NCBI GenBank assembly: GCA_033763695.1
Contig: JANRKB010000055.1
Span: forward strand, 1 to 64,000
Source of the DNA: JANRKB01 sp033763695
Lineage (GTDB): Bacteria > Planctomycetota > Phycisphaerae > Phycisphaerales > UBA1924
Direction: 5' to 3'
Length of the DNA stretch: 64,000 nt
Position 1 is the first letter of the stretch. Each line of letters opens with the position of its first letter. A model generated the notes under the pieces. The model had not been told where the DNA came from. It searched no databases and saw nothing but the letters and a program-made list of their open reading frames with translations. Below are positions 25,508-34,453 of the stretch, piece by piece. Made by a program: the position numbers and the translations under genes.

Positions 25508-27225
25508 GACACCGGCCCACCTTCCTGAGCGAACTCGCGGACGCGAGCCGACGTGCCGCGCTGGATCCAGATGGCAAAGTCCGGGCAACGCGCCTCGCAC
25601 AAGCCGCAGAACACGCAGGTGCTGACGTCCTTGACCACGATGTGACTGGCGTCATCGAGCTTGAGCGTGTTTGTCGGGCAGCTTGTGACGCAGATGTTGC
25701 AGCCCTTGCACAGCTTCGGTGCCGTCGTCAGGCGATAGTCGTCCTGGTAGTGCTTGATCGTCGCGCTGTCGACCTCCAGCCGCGGCGTGGGCTTGTCCGC
25801 CGCGGGCGGCTTGGCCGTGCCCGCGAGCGAGCGATGAATCGCCAGCGCCGCCTTGCGTCCCTCTCGCACGGCCTGAACGACCGTGCTGCCGCCGTTGATG
25901 CAGTCGCCGCCCGCGAAGAAGCCGGGCACGCTCGTGCGCATTTCGGCGTCCACCTTGACGGTGTTGCCCTTGAGCTGCACGCCCAGCGCGCCGAACAGTT
26001 CCGTCAGCGGCTTCTGGCCGATGGCCTTGATGACGGTGTCGGCCTCGACCACGAACTCCGAGTCGGGGATTGGCTCGGGGCGCGGCCTGCCGCTGGCGTC
26101 GGGCGGGCCGAGTCGCATGCGCACGCACTTCACGCCCGTGACGCGATCGGTGCCGACAAACTCCACGGGCGCGACTTGCGTGATGAGTTCGACGCCTTCG
26201 CGTTTGGCCGCGGCGACTTCATGCGGGAACGCCGGCATGTCCGCCTCAGAACGCCGGTACAGCATCGCGACGCTGGTGGCGCCCAACATCACCGCCTGAC
26301 GTGCGACATCGACGGCCGTGTTGAGCGTTGCGCGTTCCGCGGCATGGCCGAGCATCAGTGCCTCGCGTGCCACGTCGATCGCGGTGTTGCCGCCGCCGAT
26401 GACGGCGACGCGCGAGCCGATCTTCAGTCCGCCCTCGGGGTTGAGTTTCAGAGCCTCGATGAACTTGAGCGACTCCCAAACGCCAGGGAGATACTCGCCC
26501 GGGATCTTGGCAGGCATGTCCTCACCCATGCCGACGCCGATGAAGACGGCATCGTGCTGCTCGCGGAGCTGTGCCGCGCTGACGTGCTTGCCGATTGACA
26601 CGCCGAAGCGCAGTTGCACGCCCAGCCGCTGGATCTGTTCGACCTCTTCGGGCAAGGGGCGATATTGCTGTTTGTACGGCGCGATGCCGCGCGTCACGAG
26701 CCCGCCGGGGAAGTCACGCGATTCATACACGACAACGCGGTACCCGAGACGCGCCAGTTCCGCGGCGCAGGCAAGCCCCGCGGGGCCCGCGCCGATGACG
26801 CCGACGCTCTCGGTCCGCTTTTGGTCCGGGTGCGGCTTCGCGACCGCGGTGCCCGCCTCCAAACCTTTGTCCGTCGCATAGCGCTGCAAGCGCCCGATCT
26901 GGATCGCCCGCCGCCCCTCTTTGAGCAGCACGCAGTGCCCTTGGCAGAGCACCTCCACCGGGCACACGCGAGCGCATGTGCCGCCGAGGATGTTGTCGGC
27001 GAAGATCTTCGACGCCGCGTCAACCGGGCGACCTTCGGCGATGTCCTTGATGAATCCGGGAATATCAATGCCCGCGGGGCAAGCCCCGACGCATGGAGCC
27101 GCGTTGCACGGCCCGCCGCACTGCAGGCATGCTTCAGACTCGAGCACCGCTTCGGTGTCGGTCATCGTCGGGTGCGCGTCGCGCGACACGGGGCCCAATA
27201 ACGAGGCGTTCGGGATGGTGTTCAC
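25504..27225 (-). CDS. FAD/NAD(P)-dependent oxidoreductase with ferredoxin domain (GltD/PreT-like), second set
   Basis: A 573-residue iron-sulfur flavoprotein. The N-terminal Cys-rich domain (C-L-Q-C-G-G-P-C, C-V-G-A-C-P, C-A-R-V-C-P, C-Q-G-H-C) is of glutamate synthase small-chain/dihydropyrimidine dehydrogenase type. FAD site G-A-G-P-A-G near 146 and NAD(P)H site I-G-G-G-N-T-A near 276 follow. The C-terminus has two 4Fe-4S motifs, C-K-G-C-N-I-C-V-T-S-C-P and C-V-F-C-G-L-C-E-A-R-C-P. It probably moves electrons between NAD(P)H and the ferredoxin-dependent enzyme encoded next to it. Oddity: the helix after the NAD(P)H loop is duplicated (residues 280-315). Start GTG 27225 has a GGAGGAG ribosome site. 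Confidence 0.85.
   Translation of the reverse strand: MNTIPNASLLGPVSRDAHPTMTDTEAVLESEACLQCGGPCNAAPCVGACPAGIDIPGFIKDIAEGRPVDAASKIFADNILGGTCARVCPVEVLCQGHCVLLKEGRRAIQIGRLQRYATDKGLEAGTAVAKPHPDQKRTESVGVIGAGPAGLACAAELARLGYRVVVYESRDFPGGLVTRGIAPYKQQYRPLPEEVEQIQRLGVQLRFGVSIGKHVSAAQLREQHDAVFIGVGMGEDMPAKIPGEYLPGVWESLKFIEALKLNPEGGLKIGSRVAVIGGGNTAIDVAREALMLGHAAERATLNTAVDVARQAVMLGATSVAMLYRRSEADMPAFPHEVAAAKREGVELITQVAPVEFVGTDRVTGVKCVRMRLGPPDASGRPRPEPIPDSEFVVEADTVIKAIGQKPLTELFGALGVQLKGNTVKVDAEMRTSVPGFFAGGDCINGGSTVVQAVREGRKAALAIHRSLAGTAKPPAADKPTPRLEVDSATIKHYQDDYRLTTAPKLCKGCNICVTSCPTNTLKLDDASHIVVKDVSTCVFCGLCEARCPDFAIWIQRGTSARVREFAQEGGPVS
26281..26388 (-). repeat. Imperfect in-frame tandem duplication inside the flavoprotein gene
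   Basis: Two copies of a 66-bp unit encode N-T-A-I-D-V-A-R-E-A-L-M-L-G (residues 280-293) and N-T-A-V-D-V-A-R-Q-A-V-M-L-G (302-315), joined by H-A-A-E-R-A-T-L. Relatives, including the neighbouring flavoprotein at 27326-28951, have one copy. The DNA copies have diverged at many positions, so the event is not recent. Confidence 0.8.
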
Positions 27226-27285
27226 GACGCGGCTCCTCCCCCGGGGTTGCGGACGAACCTCACGACGCGAGAGCGGGATGTGACA

Positions 27286-27315
27286 AGGCGCGGGTCCGAC
27301 GACGGCACCGCGCCT
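27286..27315 (-). other. Intercistronic hairpin between the two oxidoreductase gene sets
   Basis: AGGCGCGG (27286-27293) pairs perfectly with CCGCGCCT (27308-27315) across a 14-nt loop in the only large gap (about 100 bp) between the two flavoprotein genes. No U-tract follows, so it may be a weak terminator, processing site or stabiliser rather than a full stop. Confidence 0.4.
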
Positions 27316-27325
27316 CGTGAGAAAA

Positions 27326-28951
27326 TCAGATCGTCTCGGGCTCCATCTTGATGGCGCCGCACGGACACTCCGTGGAGCACATGCCGCAGCCCTTGCAGTA
27401 GTCGTAGTTGATGCGGAACCGCTTCCCGGCCCCGAGCTTGATCACGGCGTTGTCCGGGCACACGCCGAAGCAGTTGTCGCACTCGAAGCAGTTGCCGCAC
27501 GACATGCAGCGACGGGCCTCGAAGAGCGCGTTGGATTGATCCAACCCACCGACGACTTCTTCAAACGTCGAGGCGCGGCGTGCGGCATCCAGCGCGGGCT
27601 GCACCTTCGCCGGTGCGTCGGTGTAGTACCACGGATTGAGCTTGTCGAAACCGGCGACTTCGTGCTTGGGTTCGGGCTTGTACGACGAGCCTCGCAGGTA
27701 CGCGTCGATGTATCGCGCTGCCTTCTTGCCGTGCCCGACGGCGACGGTGGCGGTGCGTTCGGCGGGCACCATGTCGCCGCCGGCAAAGACGCCGCGACAA
27801 CCGGTCATCATGTCGGGGCCGACTTCGACGACGCCGTCGGTGATCTTGAGACCCTGTAGCTTCTCAAGGAAGGACAGATCGACGTCTTGTCCGAGTGCGA
27901 GCACGCAGGAGTCGGCCTGCATCGTCTCAAACTCGCCGGTCGGGACGGGCTTGCCCTTGTCATCGAGCTTCATCTTCTCGACGGTGAATGTGCCGCCGGC
28001 TTCGGACTTGATGGTCGTGAGCCACTTGAACATCACGCCCTCGTCCATCGCTTCCTGCACTTCGAAGTCGTGGGCGGGCATCTTGTCGCGGGTACGCCGA
28101 TAGACGACGATGGCCTCGGTCGCGCCCAGACGCTTGGCCGAGCGTGCAACATCCATCGCGGTGTTGCCGCCGCCGTAGACCAGCACGCGCCGACCCAGCA
28201 GCGGTTGCTCGCCGGTCTCGACGCCGCGGAGCAGTTGCAGCGCATCGAGAATCTTGGACGCATCACCCGCGGGGATGTACGCCCGCTTGGCGAGGTGCGC
28301 ACCGACCGCGAGGAACACCGCGTCAAACTTCTCGGCCTTCATCGCGGCTTCAAGGTCCGCCACCTTGCGGTTCAGACGGATCGTCACGCCCATGTCGGTG
28401 ATGCGCTTCACTTCGGCATCGAGGATGTCGCGCGGCAGGCGATACTTGGGAATGCCGAAGCGCATCATGCCGCCGGCCATCGGGCCTGCTTCGTCGATCG
28501 TGACGCTGTGTCCGAGCCGCGCGAGGTGATAGGCGCACGACAACCCCGACGGCCCCGCGCCCACGACCAGCACGCGCTTGCCGCTGGGCGACGCTTCGAT
28601 CGTCGGCTTCCAGCCTTGCTTGATCGCCAGATCGCCGAGGAAGCGTTCAACGGCGTGAATGCCAACCGCCGAATCGACTTTCGCGCGATTGCAGCAGTCT
28701 TCGCACGGGTGATAGCAGACGCGCCCCATGATCGCGGGAAGCGGATTGTTCTTGATCAGTTCGCGCCACGCGCCTTCGTAGTCGCCGCCCTCGGCCAGAT
28801 AGAGCCACGCCTGGATGTTCTCGCCCGCCGGGCAGGCGGTGTTGCACGGCGGCAAGCGATCAACGTACACGGGGCGTTCCGTCCGCCACGAACCGGTCTT
28901 GTTCACAAGGCTCGAGTTGATGTCGAGCGTGATGGCAAAGGGCTTGTTCAC
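27326..28951 (-). CDS. FAD/NAD(P)-dependent oxidoreductase with ferredoxin domain (GltD-like), first set
   Basis: A 541-residue relative of the flavoprotein at 25504-27225. N-terminal cysteines C-N-T-A-C-P and C-Y-H-P-C-E-D-C-C, FAD motif G-A-G-P-S-G, NAD(P)H motif Y-G-G-G-N-T-A-M-D-V with only one copy of the following helix, and C-terminal C-M-S-C-G-N-C-F-E-C-D-N-C-F-G-V-C-P plus C-K-G-C-G-M-C-S-T-E-C-P for 4Fe-4S clusters. The C-terminal domain could replace the separate delta ferredoxin subunit of classical pyruvate:ferredoxin oxidoreductases, none of which is seen here. Start GTG 28951 overlaps the beta-subunit stop (GTGA), indicating coupling. Confidence 0.85.
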   Translation of the reverse strand: MNKPFAITLDINSSLVNKTGSWRTERPVYVDRLPPCNTACPAGENIQAWLYLAEGGDYEGAWRELIKNNPLPAIMGRVCYHPCEDCCNRAKVDSAVGIHAVERFLGDLAIKQGWKPTIEASPSGKRVLVVGAGPSGLSCAYHLARLGHSVTIDEAGPMAGGMMRFGIPKYRLPRDILDAEVKRITDMGVTIRLNRKVADLEAAMKAEKFDAVFLAVGAHLAKRAYIPAGDASKILDALQLLRGVETGEQPLLGRRVLVYGGGNTAMDVARSAKRLGATEAIVVYRRTRDKMPAHDFEVQEAMDEGVMFKWLTTIKSEAGGTFTVEKMKLDDKGKPVPTGEFETMQADSCVLALGQDVDLSFLEKLQGLKITDGVVEVGPDMMTGCRGVFAGGDMVPAERTATVAVGHGKKAARYIDAYLRGSSYKPEPKHEVAGFDKLNPWYYTDAPAKVQPALDAARRASTFEEVVGGLDQSNALFEARRCMSCGNCFECDNCFGVCPDNAVIKLGAGKRFRINYDYCKGCGMCSTECPCGAIKMEPETI

Positions 28952-30018
28952 GCGTTCGCTCCTTGCGAAGGCTGCGCGGTGCGGGTCTCGGGGCCGACCA
29001 GCCCGAAGCGCTTGATGTTGCGATCGGCGATCGCCTGGATCATCGCGAGGCGAGCCTTGTCCCCTTCGCCCTTGAAGAGGTGTGCGAAGCGGTTCTGCAT
29101 CTTCAGATAGGTGTCCACCGGCTCAAGCGAGCGGATCGTGCGCCGTCCCGTGACTTCGCCGTACTCGGCTTCGAAGATCGGGAACAGGCCGCACTCGGCC
29201 GCCATGCGCGCCACCTTGATCGTGTCGCCCGTGTCGCAGCCCCAACCAAGCGGGCACGGCACATGCACGTGGATGTATCGCGCACCGTGGACCTTCATCG
29301 CCTTGTCGACTTTGTACTCCAGGTCGCGCAGATCCGCGACACTCGCCGTCGCGACGTACGGAATGAAGTGCGCCATCGCGATCAGCGGCACGTTCTTGCC
29401 CTGTCCAAAGACGTTGCCGGGCTGCTCGCCGACTGCGGGCGTCGTCGCGGTGCGTGCGGCCGCGGGCGTGGCGCTGGAGCGCTGCACGCCCGTGTTCATG
29501 TACGCCTCATTGTCGTAGCAGATGTAGAGCACGTCGTCGTTGCGCTCAAACATGCCCGAGAGGCACGCGAAGCCGATGTCGACTGTGCCGCCGTCGCCAC
29601 CCTGGGCGATCACGCGCACATCCTTGCGACCCTTGACCTTCATCGCCGCGGCCATGCCTGTGCCGACGGCCGCCGCGTTGGCAAAGAGCGAGTGCAGCCA
29701 TGCCACGCGCCACGACGATTCGGGATAAGGCGTCGAGAAGACTTCCAGACATCCCGTTGCGTTGGCGACGACGAGCCTGCCGTTGACGGCACGCATGGCG
29801 GCGTCGAGCGCGTAGCGTGCGCCGAGCGCTTCGCCGCAGCCTTGGCATGCGCGATGTCCGCTGTTGAGCGAGTTGTTGCGGGTTGCGTCCGATTGCACGC
29901 TGCGCACGGACACATCGAGCAGTCGATTGCCGACGGTGAATGTGCCGGTCTGATAGAACTTCACGCGCTGCGGGCCTGTGGCCGTGGGCGGATTGGTTTG
30001 GGTGTTCGGGCCGCTCAT
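28948..30018 (-). CDS. 2-oxoacid:ferredoxin oxidoreductase, beta (TPP) subunit (first set, PorB-like)
   Basis: About 356 residues from ATG 30018. Seen: H-R-A-C-Q-G-C-G-E-A-L (cluster cysteines), N-A-T-G-C-L-E-V-F-S-T-P-Y-P, G-G-D-G-G-T-V-D-I-G (TPP and Mg binding), Y-D-N-E-A-Y-M-N-T-G-V-Q-R-S and V-P-C-P-L-G-W-G-C. The pairing of D-N-E-A-Y-M-N-T-G with these cysteines is characteristic of pyruvate or 2-oxoisovalerate:ferredoxin oxidoreductase beta chains. The first 30 residues are a Thr/Pro-rich extension. About 70 bp separate it from the alpha gene; it overlaps the next flavoprotein gene by 4 bp. Confidence 0.9.
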   Translation of the reverse strand: MSGPNTQTNPPTATGPQRVKFYQTGTFTVGNRLLDVSVRSVQSDATRNNSLNSGHRACQGCGEALGARYALDAAMRAVNGRLVVANATGCLEVFSTPYPESSWRVAWLHSLFANAAAVGTGMAAAMKVKGRKDVRVIAQGGDGGTVDIGFACLSGMFERNDDVLYICYDNEAYMNTGVQRSSATPAAARTATTPAVGEQPGNVFGQGKNVPLIAMAHFIPYVATASVADLRDLEYKVDKAMKVHGARYIHVHVPCPLGWGCDTGDTIKVARMAAECGLFPIFEAEYGEVTGRRTIRSLEPVDTYLKMQNRFAHLFKGEGDKARLAMIQAIADRNIKRFGLVGPETRTAQPSQGANA

Positions 30019-30089
30019 GAACTCGCTCCGAAGATTCAAATCTGGTGTCGTGACGCGGGGTCGGTGCGTGAGATCGCACCGCGCCGGGT

Positions 30090-31352
30090 TCACACGCCGA
30101 CGGGCTGGCCGTTGGAGACGCCGCTGAGATCGCGCAGGATCGCCTCGGCGGCGGGGCCAGTGCGGCGGGCCGCACGCTCGCGCTCGATCTGGCGATTGAC
30201 CACGGCGTGGTTCAGATCCAGGAACGACAGCGGTTCAAGCGTGCCAGCGATTGCCGCGCGGAACGCGCTCTTGAGACTCACGCGCGTGATCGGTCTGCCA
30301 CCCAGGCCGGCGATGACCGTGAAGACGCTGGTGTCACGTTTCGGCAGGGCCATCCGCAGGTTGTGCGAGACGTTGCCGCCGATGCCGACGGACAGGCTCT
30401 TTTCGATCGTGATGATGCGCGACGCATGCCCGAGCGCCTTGCCGAGTGCGGCGGTGGGGAAGGGGCGGAAGGATGCGATCGCGACGGAGCCGATCTTGAC
30501 GCCTTCATTGCGGAGTTCGTCGACCACGTCCTTGATCGTGCCGTTGACCGAGCCGAGCGCGACGACGATGGTGTCGGCGTCTTCCGTCTTGAATGTGTGC
30601 AGCAGGCCGCCCGACTCGCGGCCGAAGACTTTCTTAAAGTCCGCAGCCAGCTCAGGAATCAGTTCCAGCGCCTGCATCTGCTTGGCGTGCGCCAGGTAGC
30701 GCACTTCCATGAACGCTTCCGGGCCGACCATCGCGCCGATCGTGACCGGATCATCCGGATCAACCGACTGACGCGGCACATATGGAGGCAGGAAGGCGTC
30801 GACCTGCGCCTGCGTGGGAATATCCACGCGGTCATAGGCGTGGGTCAGGATGAACCCGTCCATGCACACCATCACAGGCATCGAGAGCGACTCGGCGAGT
30901 CGGAACGCCTGGATATGCAGGTCGACCGCTTCCTGATTGTCCTCGGCGAACAACTGGATCCACCCCGCGTCGCGGAGCGCCATGCTGTCGGTGTGATCAT
31001 TCCAGATGTTGATCGGAGCGCCGATCGAGCGATTGCCGACGGTCATCACGATTGGCAGGCCCAGGCCCGATGCGTTGTAGACCGCCTCGGCCATGTAGAG
31101 AATGCCTTGGCTCGCGGTCGCGGTGTAGGCCCGCGCGCCCGCCGCCGATGCGCCGATCGCGACCGACATGGCCGCGAACTCGCTCTCGACGTTGATGTAC
31201 TCGCAGTTCTTCAGTTCGCCGCTCTTCACGAGCGAACCAAGCCCTTCGACGATGTGCGTCTGTGGCGTGATGGGATAAGCGCAGATCACTTCCGGGCGAC
31301 ACAACGCGATCGCCTCGGCCACCGCGACGGAGCCTTCGCACTGCTTCAGCAT
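30090..31352 (-). CDS. 2-oxoacid:ferredoxin oxidoreductase, alpha subunit (first set, PorA-like)
   Basis: About 420 residues. Seen: C-A-Y-P-I-T-P-Q-T-H-I-V-E, N-V-E-S-E-F-A-A-M-S-V, T-A-T-A-S-Q-G-I-L-Y-M-A-E, N-R-S-I-G-A-P-I-N-I-W and D-S-M-A-L-R-D-A-G-W-I-Q. These match pyruvate:ferredoxin oxidoreductase alpha chains, which bind CoA and contact the TPP subunit. A C-terminal I-T-I-E-K-S-L-S-V-G-I-G-G region is also standard. ATG 31352 overlaps the end of the gamma gene by 7 bp. Confidence 0.9.
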   Translation of the reverse strand: MLKQCEGSVAVAEAIALCRPEVICAYPITPQTHIVEGLGSLVKSGELKNCEYINVESEFAAMSVAIGASAAGARAYTATASQGILYMAEAVYNASGLGLPIVMTVGNRSIGAPINIWNDHTDSMALRDAGWIQLFAEDNQEAVDLHIQAFRLAESLSMPVMVCMDGFILTHAYDRVDIPTQAQVDAFLPPYVPRQSVDPDDPVTIGAMVGPEAFMEVRYLAHAKQMQALELIPELAADFKKVFGRESGGLLHTFKTEDADTIVVALGSVNGTIKDVVDELRNEGVKIGSVAIASFRPFPTAALGKALGHASRIITIEKSLSVGIGGNVSHNLRMALPKRDTSVFTVIAGLGGRPITRVSLKSAFRAAIAGTLEPLSFLDLNHAVVNRQIERERAARRTGPAAEAILRDLSGVSNGQPVGV

Positions 31353-31957
31353 GGGACCGTCGCTCCTTCCTTCTTCTGGGCCTTGATCTGCACGCTTGGT
31401 GCCGCGGCGCACAAGGCAAATGCCTCGCGCGCAGCGGCGAGATTCATTTCCGCGACCTTGCCCTTGAACTTCTGCGAGATCGCCGCCTCGATCGACGCCA
31501 GCGACAGTTGTCCCGTCACGGCGGAGAGGCCCGCGAGCAGAATCGCGTTGGGCAGCGGGCGGCCGATGTGGCGCAGCGCCAGTTCGGTCGCGGGAAGACT
31601 TTGGGCATGGCCCGGCGGCAGTTTCGCCAGATACTCGCCGATGCCCAGTTGATCGAGGCTTCGTGCCGTATTGATCAGCACGAAGCCCTCTGGGGAGAGC
31701 CCTTCAAAGACTTTGACCTGATGCAGTAGCGTTGGGTCCTGGATGACCACCGCGTCCGGCGCGGTGATCGGCTCGCGCGAGCGGATCTCGGTGTCGTGGA
31801 TGCGACAGAACGCCACGACCGGCGCACCCATGCGTTCAGATCCGAAACTCGGGATCGCTTGTGCCCAGCGTCCTTCGATGAAGCCCGCGATCGAGAGCAT
31901 CTCGGCGGCCGTCACCACGCCCTGCCCGCCCCGCCCGTGAATTCGCACCTGAAACAT
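31346..31957 (-). CDS. 2-oxoacid:ferredoxin oxidoreductase, gamma subunit (first set, PorC-like)
   Basis: About 203 residues from ATG 31957. Starts V-R-I-H-G-R-G-G-Q-G-V-V-T-A-A, with A-I-P-S-F-G-S-E-R-M-G-A-P-V and V-I-Q-D-P-T-L-L, all typical of the PorG/PorC subunit. It is the promoter-proximal gene of the eight-gene minus-strand block; the 425-bp gap upstream, shared with enolase, should carry the promoter. Confidence 0.9.
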   Translation of the reverse strand: MFQVRIHGRGGQGVVTAAEMLSIAGFIEGRWAQAIPSFGSERMGAPVVAFCRIHDTEIRSREPITAPDAVVIQDPTLLHQVKVFEGLSPEGFVLINTARSLDQLGIGEYLAKLPPGHAQSLPATELALRHIGRPLPNAILLAGLSAVTGQLSLASIEAAISQKFKGKVAEMNLAAAREAFALCAAAPSVQIKAQKKEGATVPC

Positions 31958-32382
31958 GAAGCCCCTTTCGCGAGAGGTCCATGGTCCGGATATGCAAATC
32001 GGTTGCCAATCCATCGTGACGGGCACGTGCGAGCTCGACTGCCGTAGAACCCGCGCCAGTGGCGTTTCGCGCGAGGTGCTGGCACGAGGACGCGTGCCGT
32101 GGTGCCTCGACCGAGAGATGTGTTCTCAGATTTGAGACGCCGCGGGGCCGCGGCTCAAGTCGCAGCGTCCTCGCTCGCCGTGCGTTCGTCAGAGGCTGCG
32201 GACGCACCCCGACGCGTCATGTGGCGCATTTGGCTCGGACAGGTTTCTGCCACACCGTCCGCGACGACCTACCCTTGCAGCATCGTCGACCCCGTTGTTC
32301 GCGAGTCGGCCTTTGGTCGGTTCTTGCGGACCCGTCGGCGCGGCTGCAACGCACGCTTTTCGCCCTTTCTGGAGGCTCGTTC
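31958..32382. other. Divergent intergenic region between the oxidoreductase block and enolase
   Basis: This 425-bp stretch has no supported gene. The enolase frame is open through much of it, but the product lacks family resemblance before ATG 32383. It presumably contains divergent promoters; I cannot pick convincing -35/-10 pairs in this GC-rich sequence, nor do I see strong hairpins. Confidence 0.4.
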
Positions 32383-33678
<1,296 letters not shown>

Positions 33679-33754
33679 TTTCAGTGTCTCGCAGGCATCC
33701 GTTTGCAGAAAAACAGCCGATCGCGCGTGAGTGATCGGCATCGAATCCGTTCCC

Positions 33755-33783
33755 AAGACCGGGGCCTCAGCGGCTCCGGTCTT
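33755..33783 (+). terminator. Rho-independent terminator after enolase
   Basis: AAGACCGG (33755-33762) pairs with CCGGTCTT (33776-33783), and GCC/GGC extend the stem around a short loop; TATACTT follows. It lies 77 bp past the enolase stop and covers the upstream part of the sigma-factor frame, which argues that the sigma gene starts later, at 33839. Confidence 0.85.
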
Positions 33784-33838
33784 TATACTTACTTGCGGAG
33801 CAGCCTTCTCGCTCGAGATCGGCCGCTGGGGAACTGTC

Positions 33839-34453
33839 GTGGGCACCAATGACGCAAGCCTTGTCTTGCGGACGACAACGCGATTGCTCGATGCGCTGGG
33901 CGATCATGATGATCAGCCCGCGTGGCATCACATCGATGCACGCTATCGCCCGGTCATCGCCGGTCTCGCGCGGCGGCTTGGTTTGAGTGATGCCGACGCG
34001 GATGAGGTCGCGCAGCAGACGCTCAGCGAGTTTGTGCGAGCGTTCCGCGAAGGGCGATACAAGCGAGACAAGGGGCGTCTGAGTTCGTGGATCCTCGGCA
34101 TCGCGCATCACACCGCGGTGAAGGCCATCCGCGATGGGAAGCGTGCCGCGCTGCCAGGCCAGACCGCGATCAGCGGCGTGCCCGACGAGCACGAGCTCCG
34201 GGGCCTCTGGACCGATGAACGCGATCGTGCCATTGTCGCACGCGCCATCACCCTGCTGCGTGATGAAGCATCGATCGACGAGCGAACGCTGGAAGTCTTC
34301 GAGCTCATCGCGTTCCGCGGCGTGCCCGCCGCAGAGGCCGCCGCCCAGTGCGGCATGAGCGTCGATCAGGCCTACGTCGCCAAGAGTCGCGTGACCAAGC
34401 GACTCCGCGAAATGGTTGAGAGCCTCACGCTCGCCTTCGAGGAGGACGTCTGA
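33839..34453 (+). CDS. ECF-type RNA polymerase sigma factor
   Basis: About 204 residues from GTG 33839, which has GGGGAA about 8 nt upstream. Region 2 includes L-G-L-S-D-A-D-A-D-E-V-A-Q-Q-T-L-S-E-F and K-G-R-L-S-S-W-I-L-G-I-A-H-H. Region 4 includes A-F-R-G-V-P-A-A-E-A-A-A-Q-C-G-M-S and V-A-K-S-R-V-T-K-R-L. The stop codon is directly followed by the start of a Ser/Thr kinase gene, the pairing typical of planctomycete kinase-linked ECF groups, in which a kinase rather than a classical anti-sigma factor is thought to control the sigma factor. The frame is open to 33731 but crosses a terminator. Confidence 0.88.
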   Translation: MGTNDASLVLRTTTRLLDALGDHDDQPAWHHIDARYRPVIAGLARRLGLSDADADEVAQQTLSEFVRAFREGRYKRDKGRLSSWILGIAHHTAVKAIRDGKRAALPGQTAISGVPDEHELRGLWTDERDRAIVARAITLLRDEASIDERTLEVFELIAFRGVPAAEAAAQCGMSVDQAYVAKSRVTKRLREMVESLTLAFEEDV

